Source: Lentilactobacillus otakiensis DSM 19908 = JCM 15040
GTDB taxonomy: Bacteria; Bacillota; Bacilli; Lactobacillales; Lactobacillaceae
Reading direction: 5' to 3'
DNA length: 64,000 nucleotides
Assembly: GCF_001434145.1 (NCBI RefSeq)
Contig: NZ_AZED01000013.1
Coordinates: 230,742 to 294,741, forward strand
Shown here piece by piece: positions 26,641 through 35,801 of this stretch (the first letter of the stretch is position 1; each line of letters starts with the position of its first letter). The notes under the pieces are model-generated. The model was given only the letters and a program-made list of their open reading frames with translations, was not told the origin of the DNA and ran no database searches. A program made the translations under genes and the position numbers.

Positions 26641-28161
26641 ATGCAAAATCAACAATCAACTCCAAAGAAACGTAGATTTAAGATGCCCTCGGCGTACACG
26701 ATCTTATTTCTGATTATTATATTTGTAGCTATTTTAACTTGGATCATACCTGCTGGACAGTACAACACCGACAAGGCCGGTAATATTATTGCCCACACCT
26801 ACAAGGCAGTTGCCTCTAATCCACAAGGTATTTGGGACGTCTTCTCAGCCCCAATTTATGGAATGGTCGGAAATGACACGACGGAAGGTGCAATCTCCGT
26901 TTCACTATTCATCTTGGTAATTGGTGGATTTTTGGGTGTCGTTAACCAAACCAAGGCACTCGATGATGGAATTGCCACTGTTGTTTCGAGATACAAAGGC
27001 AAGGAAAAAGTTTTGATTCCCCTGCTGATGATCTTATTTGCACTTGGTGGGTCAACTTACGGCATGGCCGAAGAAACCATTGCCTTTTACCCACTGTTAA
27101 TTCCAGTTATGATCGGGGTCGGCTTCGATTCACTGGTCGCCGTCGCAATTGTGCTGGTCGGTTCGCAAGTTGGGTGCTTGGCTTCAACGGTTAACCCATT
27201 TGCGACCGGTGTTGCTTCACAAACGCTTCATATTTCACCAGGTGACGGGATTATTTCCCGGGCCGTGCTGTTTGTCATTGTGGTAACGATTAGTATTTTG
27301 TTTGTTTACCGATATGCAGCCAAAATTGAAAAAGACCCTTCTAAGTCTTATGTGTTTGACCAACGTGAGGCAGACTTGAAGCGGTTTGCTTTGAACCATG
27401 AAGACCAACCCGGCACTAAGATGACCGGCCGTCAAAAGGCCGTTCTTTGGCTGTTTGGTTTGACCTTCCTGATTATGATCATGGGACTCATTCCATGGGA
27501 TCAAATTAACAAGAACTGGACCTTCTTCACCAGCTTTACTAAATGGGTTCAAAATGTCCCATTCTTAGGCAGTTTGGTTGGCTCAAACTTGGTACCATTT
27601 GGTTCATGGTACTTCACTGAAATTACGACTCTCTTCTTCTTGATGTCAATCGTTGTCATGTTTGTCTTCCGGATGAAAGAGGCAACATTCATTGAATCAT
27701 TCTTAGCTGGAATGAGCGACTTCATGGGCGTTGCCATCGTGGTTGCCGTTGCTCGTGGGATTCAAGTTGTCATGAACGACGGAAACATTACCGCAACCGT
27801 CCTCCACTGGGGCGAAATGGGCTTGTCCAACCTCGGTTCAGTCGTCTTCATCATTTTGGCCTACGTCTTCTACATCCCAATGTCCTTCTTGATTCCATCG
27901 ACTTCAGGCCTTGCAGCCGCTACGATGGGAATCATCGGACCAATGGGTAAATTTGCCGGCGTTGACCCAAGCCTGGTTGTCACCGCATACCAGAGTGCAT
28001 CCGGCTGGGTTAACCTGATTACCCCAACCTCTGGTGTTGTCATGGGAGCCTTAACCATTGCCCACGTCAACATCACGACTTGGTGGAAGTTTATGTTCAA
28101 ATTGATGATTTACCTGTTCTTGGCTACCGCTATTTTTCTCGGAGTAATGGCCATACTTTAA
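26641..28161 (+). CDS. YfcC-family membrane carrier (putative basic amino acid or C4-dicarboxylate type)
   Basis: 506 residues from ATG 26641 (AGGAAG eight bases upstream). Around 12 membrane segments; motifs FALGGSTYGMAEETIAFYPLLIP and GSQVGCLASTVNPFATGVAS are typical of YfcC/DcuC-like carriers of the ion-transporter superfamily, often near arginine or peptide metabolism genes. Substrate unknown; the PepV-type dipeptidase gene follows 25 bases downstream, so a peptide or amino acid link is likely. Confidence 0.75.
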   Translation: MQNQQSTPKKRRFKMPSAYTILFLIIIFVAILTWIIPAGQYNTDKAGNIIAHTYKAVASNPQGIWDVFSAPIYGMVGNDTTEGAISVSLFILVIGGFLGVVNQTKALDDGIATVVSRYKGKEKVLIPLLMILFALGGSTYGMAEETIAFYPLLIPVMIGVGFDSLVAVAIVLVGSQVGCLASTVNPFATGVASQTLHISPGDGIISRAVLFVIVVTISILFVYRYAAKIEKDPSKSYVFDQREADLKRFALNHEDQPGTKMTGRQKAVLWLFGLTFLIMIMGLIPWDQINKNWTFFTSFTKWVQNVPFLGSLVGSNLVPFGSWYFTEITTLFFLMSIVVMFVFRMKEATFIESFLAGMSDFMGVAIVVAVARGIQVVMNDGNITATVLHWGEMGLSNLGSVVFIILAYVFYIPMSFLIPSTSGLAAATMGIIGPMGKFAGVDPSLVVTAYQSASGWVNLITPTSGVVMGALTIAHVNITTWWKFMFKLMIYLFLATAIFLGVMAIL

Positions 28162-28186
28162 TATTTGATAGGAGGCACCAACACAC

Positions 28187-29533
28187 ATGTCAGAAAAATT
28201 AGTTACAGAAACAGAACAAAATGCAGCCGTTGAAGGTTTAAAGCGCCTTGTCAGCAAGCCTTCCGCTTACGATCAAGCCACCGTTTCCAAGACCACACCA
28301 TTTGGTCAAGGGATTGATGATGCTTTAACTGAAGTGTTGAAGATCGCTGAAGAAAATGGCTTCAAGACCTTTAAAGATCCTGAAGGCCACTACGGTTATG
28401 CTGAAATTGGTTCCGGTGATAAGATCTTCGGAATCATTGGCCATATGGACGTTGTTCCAGCCGGCGATCCAAATGACTGGGATTCAGATCCATTTACTGC
28501 CACAATCAAAGATGGTTACATCTATGGTCGGGGTACTCAAGATGACAAGGGCCCATCGATGGCCGCGATGTTTGCCGTTAAGGCCTTGGTTGACCGTGGC
28601 TATAAATTCAATTGCCGAATTCGATTTATCTTCGGCACTGACGAAGAAACCTTATGGCGCGGCATTGCCGTTTACAATCAAAAGGAATCACCAATTGATT
28701 TTGGGATTGCCCCTGATGCGGAGTTTCCACTGATTTATGCCGAAAAAGGGCTCGAGCAATCTTACCTGGTCGGTCCTGGAATGGACGATTTGTCGATTGA
28801 TTTGAAGAATGCTTTTAACGCCGTTCCGGCCAAGGCACCATATAATGGGCCAAAGTTGGCCGAAGTGAAGGCATCCCTCGATAAACACGGCTTCAAATAT
28901 GAAGACCATGGCAGCGACGGGATTACCGTTGTTGGCAAAGCTGTTCATGCCATGAACGCCCCTCAAGGCACCAACGCCGTATTGCGCTTGGCAATTGCCT
29001 TGGACGACGTCTTCCCTAACCAAGTGCTCGACTTCTTCGGCAAGAAATTCCAAGAAGATGCCACTGGCACAAACCTATTAGGCGACGTGGAAGACGAAGC
29101 ATCCGGTCATCTGACCATGAACATTTCCAGCCTCAAGATTGACAAAAAAGAGACCCGCATGCAAGTCGACATGCGAATCCCAGTGACGGTTGATCATGAT
29201 GAACTGATTGAAAAACTCAAGCGGGCCGCTGAACCTTACGACTTGCACTATGAAGCATTCGATTACGTTGCCCCGCTGTATGTGCCAACCGATAGTGACT
29301 TGGTTAAGACTTTGATGTCGACTTATAAAGACTTGACAGGTGACGATACTCAACCACAGATTTCAGGTGGTGCGACGTTTGCCCGTACCATGAACAACTG
29401 CGTGGCCTATGGTGCCATGTTGCCAGGAACCCCTGATTTCATGCATCAAGTCAATGAAAATTGGGAACTTAAGAGTATGTTCAAAGCGATGGATATTTAC
29501 GCTGAAGCGATTAAGCGACTTTGCACGGATTAA
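28187..29533 (+). CDS. pepV: M20-family dipeptidase, PepV-like
   Basis: 448 residues. Metal-binding motifs of the M20 family: GHMDVVPAGDP near residue 87 (His, Asp), GRGTQDDKGP near residue 117 (bridging Asp), FIFGTDEET near residue 147 (Glu pair) and a later HQVNENW His. The length and DPNDWDSDPF sequence fit PepV of lactobacilli, a cytosolic zinc dipeptidase releasing N-terminal residues from hydrophobic dipeptides. AGGAGG is 11 bases before the ATG. Likely co-transcribed with the carrier upstream. Confidence 0.88.
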   Translation: MSEKLVTETEQNAAVEGLKRLVSKPSAYDQATVSKTTPFGQGIDDALTEVLKIAEENGFKTFKDPEGHYGYAEIGSGDKIFGIIGHMDVVPAGDPNDWDSDPFTATIKDGYIYGRGTQDDKGPSMAAMFAVKALVDRGYKFNCRIRFIFGTDEETLWRGIAVYNQKESPIDFGIAPDAEFPLIYAEKGLEQSYLVGPGMDDLSIDLKNAFNAVPAKAPYNGPKLAEVKASLDKHGFKYEDHGSDGITVVGKAVHAMNAPQGTNAVLRLAIALDDVFPNQVLDFFGKKFQEDATGTNLLGDVEDEASGHLTMNISSLKIDKKETRMQVDMRIPVTVDHDELIEKLKRAAEPYDLHYEAFDYVAPLYVPTDSDLVKTLMSTYKDLTGDDTQPQISGGATFARTMNNCVAYGAMLPGTPDFMHQVNENWELKSMFKAMDIYAEAIKRLCTD

Positions 29534-29545
29534 TGTTTGGAACGC

Positions 29546-29585
29546 GAAAAGGCCTCGAGGAATTTTTCCCTCGAGGTCTTTTTGT
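29546..29585 (+). terminator. Intrinsic terminator after the dipeptidase gene
   Basis: Arms AAAAGGCCTCGAGG and CCTCGAGGTCTTTT around an AT loop, followed by T residues. Confidence 0.85.
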
Positions 29586-29641
29586 GTGTGGCACCAATTT
29601 TACCTAGTTGAAACGTGCTGCAATCGGCCGATCCCGGCCAT

Positions 29642-29722
29642 ATAAGCACATCAATCAATCATTCCAAGACCAGGAATAATCGATTGATGCACTTATATTC
29701 TGGGATCAAAGCGCCTCTTGCA
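29642..29722. repeat. Dispersed palindromic element, copy 1
   Basis: Imperfect palindrome ATAAGCACATCAATC...ATTCC / GGAAT...GATTGATGCACTTAT (29642-29697), then GGGATCAAA and GCCTCTTGC. The apex ATCATTCCAA, AGGAATAATCGAT and the trailing GGATCAAA and GCCTCTTGC blocks recur in the same order and spacing at 51106-51192. Both copies sit just after the stop of a minus-strand permease gene, so it may also act as a terminator. Confidence 0.6.
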
Positions 29723-29728
29723 CCACTC

Positions 29729-31129
29729 TTATTTGTTTTGCGCAGCGGCCTTAGCAGCTGACTTCAAAGCAGCGTTCTTACGCATATCCATTTCAATTTG
29801 TTCAAGCGTCTTGCCACGGGTTTCTGGAACCATGTAGATGACGAAGAAGATTGAAACAACGGCGAAGAATGTGAAGACGGCGAATGGACCACCAACGTTG
29901 TTATTAAACATGTGGAGCAATTCCAAGAAGAATTGTGAAACAATGAAGTTTCCGATCCAGTTGGCAGCTGATCCAATTGAGGTACCAACTCCACGGACAT
30001 TCAATGGGAAGATTTCACCGATCATCAACCAGCAAATTGGACCCCATGAAACCGCAAATCCGAAGATGTAAATACCGATCAAGATCATAGTTGGAACAGC
30101 AGCGTCTTGAACTTTCAAAGTGAAGTTCAGGATTGAGAGAATTCCAATTGATAATGCCATAACGATTGAACCAAATAACAGGATGGTCTTACGGTTGAAT
30201 TTATCCATGATATTGTAGGCCAAGATTGTGCAGACAAAGTTGACAACGCCAATCCCAACGGAAATCCAAATCGCATTGCTTTCAGGGAAGCCAAATCCTT
30301 TGATAAATACTTGTGGTAAGAAGTAAATAACTGAGTTAATTCCAACTAATTGCTGCAAGAGCATTAGCAGGATGGCAACAATCACAGCTGGACGAGCAAA
30401 CGTGAACAGCTCTTTCAAACCACCTTTTGGCTGATTAGCGACCATTTGAATGTCGGCCAATTCTTTGTCAGGATCTTCAGTTGTCTTGGCACGGAGTTCG
30501 TGGAGGACATCTCTGGCTTCATCAATATTACCCTTTTCAACCAAGTAACGTGGTGATTCTGGTAAAATGATTGAACCAATGAACAGCAACAATGCAGGAA
30601 TCAAAGCTGATCCGAGCATCCAACGCCAGTCACGTAACCCGAGAATTGTGTGATGCAAAAATCCTAAGTTGGAAACGTAGGCCAACAGAATTCCTAACGT
30701 GATCATCAACTGGAACATGGTTCCCAATGACCCACGGTGAGGTGCATCAGCTAATTCTGCCAAATATGCAGGGGTTAAAGCTGAAGCAGATCCAACGGCA
30801 AAGCCTAAGATAATTCGGGCAATGATCATTGAAACAAATCCTTGTGCAAACATTGATAATCCTGAACCAATCAAGAAGAGAATTGAGGCCAAGATTAACA
30901 AACGCTTCCGGCCAAACTTATCGGATAATGAACCGATAGACAAGGCACCAACAGATGAACCAATCAAAACAGACGAAACAATGAAACCAGTCTGTTCAGT
31001 TCCTAAATTAAAATTGCTTTCAATCAATGGTGAGGCACCTGAAATAATACCAGTATCGAATCCAAATAATAGGCCACCTAATGCACCAAAGAAGAAAATA
31101 AAGAATGTACTTAAATGTCGTGCTCTCAA
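29729..31129 (-). CDS. Sugar porter family MFS symporter (pentose/hexose type)
   Basis: 466 residues from a TTG with GGGAGGGA six bases upstream. Sugar porter signatures: GGLLFGFDTGIISGA, DKFGRKRLLI (loop 2-3), PESPRYLVEKG (loop 6-7) and PETRGKTLEQIE at the end. Twelve membrane segments. Family members bring in arabinose, xylose, galactose or glucose with protons; the specificity is not readable here. A cre-like site upstream suggests CcpA control, and an arabinose or xylose role would suit the arabinan island, but that is inference. Confidence 0.85.
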   Translation of the reverse strand: MRARHLSTFFIFFFGALGGLLFGFDTGIISGASPLIESNFNLGTEQTGFIVSSVLIGSSVGALSIGSLSDKFGRKRLLILASILFLIGSGLSMFAQGFVSMIIARIILGFAVGSASALTPAYLAELADAPHRGSLGTMFQLMITLGILLAYVSNLGFLHHTILGLRDWRWMLGSALIPALLLFIGSIILPESPRYLVEKGNIDEARDVLHELRAKTTEDPDKELADIQMVANQPKGGLKELFTFARPAVIVAILLMLLQQLVGINSVIYFLPQVFIKGFGFPESNAIWISVGIGVVNFVCTILAYNIMDKFNRKTILLFGSIVMALSIGILSILNFTLKVQDAAVPTMILIGIYIFGFAVSWGPICWLMIGEIFPLNVRGVGTSIGSAANWIGNFIVSQFFLELLHMFNNNVGGPFAVFTFFAVVSIFFVIYMVPETRGKTLEQIEMDMRKNAALKSAAKAAAQNK

Positions 31130-31194
31130 GATACGTCCCTCCCCAGGGAATAATTTATTGAACGATTACATATTGTAAGCCCTTTCATTGTAAA

Positions 31195-31208
31195 TGTAAA
31201 CGTTTTAC
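31195..31208 (-). promoter_or_regulatory. cre-like site upstream of the sugar porter
   Basis: TGTAAACGTTTTAC matches the 14-base cre consensus TGWNANCGNTNWCA at 12 of 14 positions on either strand and lies about 65 bases before the TTG start. Confidence 0.45.
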
Positions 31209-31370
31209 TCAAACTTTTTTTATCCCTTTCTGCACCTCCTAAATGTTGATTTGATACTATTTTTAGTGTAAAAACATTCAGCCTAAAATTCAAGAATTTA
31301 CATTTTCGAGTGCCATAGCAATCCATATAACACATGATGCTTGAAAACAATTTCCCATTTGGCATGGTAG

Positions 31371-31439
31371 TTAGGTACCTAAGCACTTTGCTTGCCTTCA
31401 AAATAATTCAGTGTATACTTCTCATTGTTAGGTACCTAA
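31371..31439 (+). promoter_or_regulatory. MarR promoter with two identical palindromic operators
   Basis: TTAGGTACCTAA occurs at 31371-31382 and 31428-31439; each is a perfect palindrome. Between them is a promoter, TTGCCT (31392-31397), 16-base spacer, TATACT (31414-31419). The layout fits autorepression by the MarR protein encoded 25 bases downstream. Confidence 0.7.
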
Positions 31440-31464
31440 GTATAAAAATCAAAGGAGAATGAAT

Positions 31465-32049
31465 ATGGCAGACACTAATAAAAGAGAACTACTCGGCAAA
31501 TTTTTCGGCTTCCTGCATGGAACGCAGAGGTTTGCCCGCCACCAAGAGCGACCTTACCATTTGCGAGGCCAAAACAGGGTCTTAGTTATCCTGTCGAAGG
31601 AAGGCACCCTGATTCAAAGCCAACTAGCTGAAATCATGGATATCCGCCCTTCATCAATGACTGAATTATTATCTAAGTTGGAAGAGCGCGGCTTGATCAC
31701 CCGCACCCCAGATGAAAGTGACAAACGAGTAACCAATGTTTCAATCACCGATGATGGCAAAAAAGCCATTGAAGATGATGATTCCACTGATGACATGCTC
31801 GACCAGATTTTTGCGGGCTTGTCTGACGACGAACTGGCCCAGTTAAGCGAACTGATGGATAAGCTGAACACTTCATTGAAGGAGAAACTTCCGGACCACG
31901 AAGATGACCCACACTGGGGACATCGATTCCCACATCGGGGCTTTGGCGGAGGGCCTCATGGTCATCACGGCCATGGCATGCCACCGTTTGGAGGCCCTCA
32001 CGGCGATCCTCACGGACATGGACCAATGGGATTTTCTCCAAAGGACTAA
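31465..32049 (+). CDS. MarR-family regulator with a histidine-rich C-terminal tail
   Basis: 194 residues from the ATG at 31465 (AAAGGAG seven bases upstream; the ATG at 31459 is too close to the SD). Winged helix at residues about 28-95: LRGQNRVLVILSKEGTLIQSQLAEIMDIRPSSMTELLSKLEERGLITR and DKRVTNVSITDDG are classical MarR. After residue 145 comes a tail made of His, Gly, Pro and Asp (GGPHGHHGHGMPPFGGPHG) that a normal MarR protein of 140-150 residues lacks. It could bind Ni, Zn, Cu or Co. No neighbouring operon partner, so the target may be itself and distant genes. Confidence 0.85.
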   Translation: MADTNKRELLGKFFGFLHGTQRFARHQERPYHLRGQNRVLVILSKEGTLIQSQLAEIMDIRPSSMTELLSKLEERGLITRTPDESDKRVTNVSITDDGKKAIEDDDSTDDMLDQIFAGLSDDELAQLSELMDKLNTSLKEKLPDHEDDPHWGHRFPHRGFGGGPHGHHGHGMPPFGGPHGDPHGHGPMGFSPKD

Positions 32050-32060
32050 AATTTAGATGA

Positions 32061-32091
32061 TAAAAGGCTGCCACAATTGGCAGCCTTTTGC
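32061..32091. terminator. Bidirectional intrinsic terminator
   Basis: Arms AAAAGGCTGCCA and TGGCAGCCTTTT with a 4-5 base loop between the convergent marR and ppdK genes. Confidence 0.85.
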
Positions 32092-32101
32092 GTACATATA
32101 T

Positions 32102-34757
32102 TTAGCTTTTAACGTAATTAGCCAAAACATCTTTCTTCTTACTCATCTTGATCTTCGCCTGGGCGGCCGCTAATCTGGCTACCGGCACCCGATATGGTGA
32201 GCAGGATACATATGACACATTGATTGCCTCAAAGAACTCGATGGATTTCGGATCGCCGCCAATTTCACCACAGACACCAATCGGAAGATCGCCTTTGGTA
32301 AAGCGTCCCTTCTCCACGGCCATCTTCATCAATTCACCGACCCCATCAACGTCAACGGTCTGGAATGGATCGGCCTTCAAAATGCCTTTTTCAATATACT
32401 TGGGCATAAAAGAGCCGACATCATCCCGGGAAAATCCGTAGGTGAGCTGCGTCAAATCGTTGGTCCCGAAGCTGAAAAAGTCTGATACTTCAGCTACCTT
32501 ATCCGCGGTCAAACAAGCCCGGGGGATTTCCATCATCGTCCCAACCGTGTATTTCAGTCTGATTCCTTGCTGACTGAAGAGACTTTCAACTTGGTTGACC
32601 ACAATGCCCCGGACCCAGCTCATTTCTGCCTTTGAACCGGTCAGTGGAATCATGATGTGTGGTTGAATTTCTAATCCCTGATCATGCAGCTCCAACGCTG
32701 CGCCAATAATTGCCCGTACCTGCATCTCGTAAATGTCGGGGAAGGTCACGGCCAAGCGATCGCCTCGGTGTCCGAGCATTGGGTTAATTTCTTTAAGGGC
32801 GTCCACCCGACGAGCCAGATAGTCAGGATCGATACCTAATTGATCGGAAACTTTGGCAATTTCCCTGGCATCATGCGGTAAAAATTCGTGCAATGGTGGA
32901 TCCAGCAATCGGATTGTGACCGAGCGGCCCTCTGACAAGCGGAACAGTTCGTAAAAATCTCCCTGTTGCATCTGCAGAAGTTCTTCCAATGGTGCTTTCC
33001 GTTCTTCAGCATCTTCGGCGATAATCAGACGTCTCATTTCAAGCAATCGTTCCGGTTTGAAAAACATATGCTCAGTCCGGGTGAGTCCGATGCCGTCGGC
33101 GCCAAATTTCAATGCTTGAGCAAAATCAGCCGGGGTGTCCGCATTCGCATAAACGCCGAGATTTCCTTCTTGCTTGGACCAGTCCAGGATAGTTGAAAGA
33201 TCATCGTTGACCTTTGAATCGTTGGTTTGAATCTTCCCTAGATATAGGTTGCCATTGGTACCATCTACTGAAAGCCAGTCGCCCTCTTGAAGTTCAGTTC
33301 CGGCAATCGTTGCGATCCCGTTTTTGTAATCGACTTGCAGACCATTGACCCCAACCGTCGCAGGCGTGCCCATCCCCCGGGCAACTACCGCGGCATGTGA
33401 CGTCATTCCTCCACGTGAAGTGACGATGGCTTCACTGATGACCATCCCCTCAATATCTTCGGGTGAAGTGTCTTGGCGAACCAGGATCACTTGTTGATGC
33501 TGATCGTCATGAGCTGCCTTGGCGGATTCAGCCGTAAAAATAAATTTGGCCGGAAGCTGCGCCTGGTGAAGCCGGCAGACCACTCGCTGCGGGTTGGTTC
33601 TGCTTTAATTCTGCCTCATCAAATTCTGGATAGAGAATTGCGCCCACCGAATCCGGGTTGATCCGCAGAAGAGCTTCAGTCCGAGAAATTAAGCCTTCCT
33701 CAACTAAATCAACCGCAATCTTCACAGCCGCGGTCGGAGTCCGTTTTCCGTTTCGTGCTTGGAGCATATACAAGGTACCGTGTTCAATCGTGAATTCCAA
33801 ATCCTGCATATCGCGGTAATGAATTTCCAGTTTCTTGGCAGTGGCCACGAATTCGTTATACAAATCCGGCATCGTATCGGCCAAAGTGCTGATTGGCTGT
33901 GGGGTTCGGATCCCGGCCACGACATCTTCTCCCTGTGCATTTAAGAGATATTCGCCAAACAACTGATTCTTGCCAGTTGCCGGGTTACGGGTGAATGCCA
34001 CTCCGGTGCCAGAATCTTCACCGGCGTTGCCAAAGACCATCATTTGAACATTCACTGCCGTTCCAAGATCGCCGGCAATGTGGTTCTCACGGCGATACAC
34101 TTGGGCGCGATGATTATTCCAGGATTCAAATACCGCATTGACTGCCGCCAATAGTTGAACCTTGGGGTCTTGTGGAAATTCCTTGCCAGCTTCAGCTATG
34201 TAAAGGGCTTTGAATTTACCAACAATAGTGTGAAGATCGTCAACAGTTAGGTCGAGATCAGACTCGTAATGATTGGTTATTTTGGTATCTTCGAGAATTT
34301 GATCAAAGATATCTTCAGGAATCTCATACACCACATTTCCAAACATGGCTAACAGACGGCGGTAACTATCATAGGCAAATCGCTCATTATCCGTAATTTG
34401 TGCTAAAGCTTGAACGGTCTGGTCATTCAAGCCAATGTTTAAAATTGTATCCATCATCCCCGGCATTGAAATTGCGGCGCCGGAACGAACCGAAACCAAC
34501 AGTGGGTTAGTCAAACTATTGAATTGCTTGCCAACTTTGGTACTCAATTGATCAAGTGCCTCATCAATTTGTGCAAGGGTCTCATCATTCAACTGATTAT
34601 CATTATCGTAAAATGCCTTGCAAGCCTCCGTACTGATGGTAAATCCACTCGGTACCGGGAACCCCATTGTGGTCATCTGAGCCAAATTGGCTCCTTTGCC
34701 ACCTAACAAGCGACGCATATCTTTGTTACCTTCTTCAAAACGATAAATGTATTTCAT
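32102..34757 (-). pseudogene. ppdK: Pyruvate, phosphate dikinase, frameshifted
   Basis: Two overlapping frames together give a full enzyme of about 885 residues. The N-terminal part (34757 to about 33545) has the ATP-grasp domain, KYIYRFEEGNKDMRRLLGGK and GGKGANLAQMTTMG. The C-terminal part (from about 33540 to 32102) has the phospho-His motif SRGGMTSHAAVVA and the PEP/pyruvate barrel ending GVCGEIGGDP. The break lies at 33535-33547, where the coding strand reads AAATTTATTTTTACGG; removing one T restores GQIIFTAE. The first frame stops nine codons or fewer after the run. A +1 shift would be needed for full-length protein. The enzyme would interconvert pyruvate and PEP. Divergent from a CcpN-like regulator. 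Confidence 0.85.
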
Positions 34758-34817
34758 ATCATGACGTCCTTTCTGAACTAAATAGGATATTATATTGGAT
34801 GGGCTTATCATATATGA

Positions 34818-34952
34818 TACGTTTTAATAATGCAAACAGAATTTTAAAGAACGTTTTATTGAGAAGTGACAATTGAATTGATCCTAAAAGGATCTAACTG
34901 CTCCAAAAAGAATTTTATATGAGCATTTTTTGATGAATAATACGTTTTATTG
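34818..34952. promoter_or_regulatory. Repeated TACGTTTTAWT motifs in the ppdK/regulator intergenic region
   Basis: Three same-orientation copies: TACGTTTTAATA (34818-34829), AACGTTTTATTG (34850-34861) and TACGTTTTATTG (34941-34952). A small dyad GATCC-TAAAA-GGATC lies between copies 2 and 3 (34880-34894). They are candidate binding sites for the HTH-CBS regulator encoded next door. Confidence 0.45.
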
Positions 34953-35030
34953 GATACATATCAATCTTAATATGGTAAAATCAAAATAACTGGTACGGAC
35001 CAGCGACTATCAATGTCTGGAGCGAATTAT

Positions 35031-35645
35031 TTGAAATTAACAGACCGTCAAAATCAAATCGTCGAAATTGTGAAGCAGCAAGACCCCATTACGAGCAAGC
35101 AAATCGCCGCTAAATTGGGATTGAGCATGCCGACTATTCGATCGGATCTCAGACTCCTGACTGCATTTGGTATTCTGGAAGCTAAGCCAAAAGTGGGATA
35201 TGCTTTCAATTATTCCCAAACAAAAGCTTTGAGCTACACCAAACTATATGCGGAACCAATTGAAAACATTTTGCAAAAGCCCACTGAAATCAGAGAAGAC
35301 GCCACATTGACTGAAGCTGTGAACACACTGTTCATTGAAGATGTCGGTTCCCTATATGTCATTGGGAATAACAAAGAATTGGTCGGCTTGATTTCACGAA
35401 AAGACTTGCTGCGGGCAACTTTAAACAACACCAATGCCTCGTTAACGTTAGCCAGCACGGTCATGACCCGGATGCCGAATATCTTTACGGTGACGCCGGA
35501 CATGTCTGTCATTGAAACCGGCCGCCTGCTATTAGATAGAAAGGTTGATTCACTGCCAGTCGTCGACAAGCAAAATCCCACGAAAGTTGTCGGGAAGATT
35601 ACTAAAAACCGAATTTTTCAACATTTTATTTCCAGCGTTGATTGA
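35031..35645 (+). CDS. CcpN-like HTH regulator with two CBS domains
   Basis: 204 residues from a TTG (35031) with GGAG eight bases upstream; an ATG six codons earlier (35013) has no SD. Residues 1-60 are a DeoR/winged-helix DNA-binding region (LTDRQNQIVEIVKQQDPITSKQIAAKLGLSMPTIRSDL). Two CBS domains follow (about 80-140 and 145-204; NTLFIEDVGSLYVIG, GRLLLDRKVDSLPVVDK). CBS pairs bind adenine nucleotides. B. subtilis CcpN has this architecture and represses gluconeogenic genes; its own neighbour is a PPDK regulatory gene. Divergence from ppdK here supports control of the PEP-pyruvate node. Confidence 0.8.
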   Translation: MKLTDRQNQIVEIVKQQDPITSKQIAAKLGLSMPTIRSDLRLLTAFGILEAKPKVGYAFNYSQTKALSYTKLYAEPIENILQKPTEIREDATLTEAVNTLFIEDVGSLYVIGNNKELVGLISRKDLLRATLNNTNASLTLASTVMTRMPNIFTVTPDMSVIETGRLLLDRKVDSLPVVDKQNPTKVVGKITKNRIFQHFISSVD

Positions 35646-35801
35646 TATTTCAAACACTGAAGAGCTCAGGCAATCGCCTTTGCTCTTATTTATGTTGTCT
35701 TGAATTTTCAGACTTCAGTTTTGCTTTAAGGCTAATTTAAGGTCAATAATGTAAAAATATACTAGAACAATTTTACTAAGGACGGTGATTGAACAACAAT
35801 T

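Noticed and set aside
32102-34757. Two separate genes for PPDK halves
   Set aside because: The halves are consecutive parts of one enzyme, overlap in different frames and are joined by removing one T; the second has no SD.
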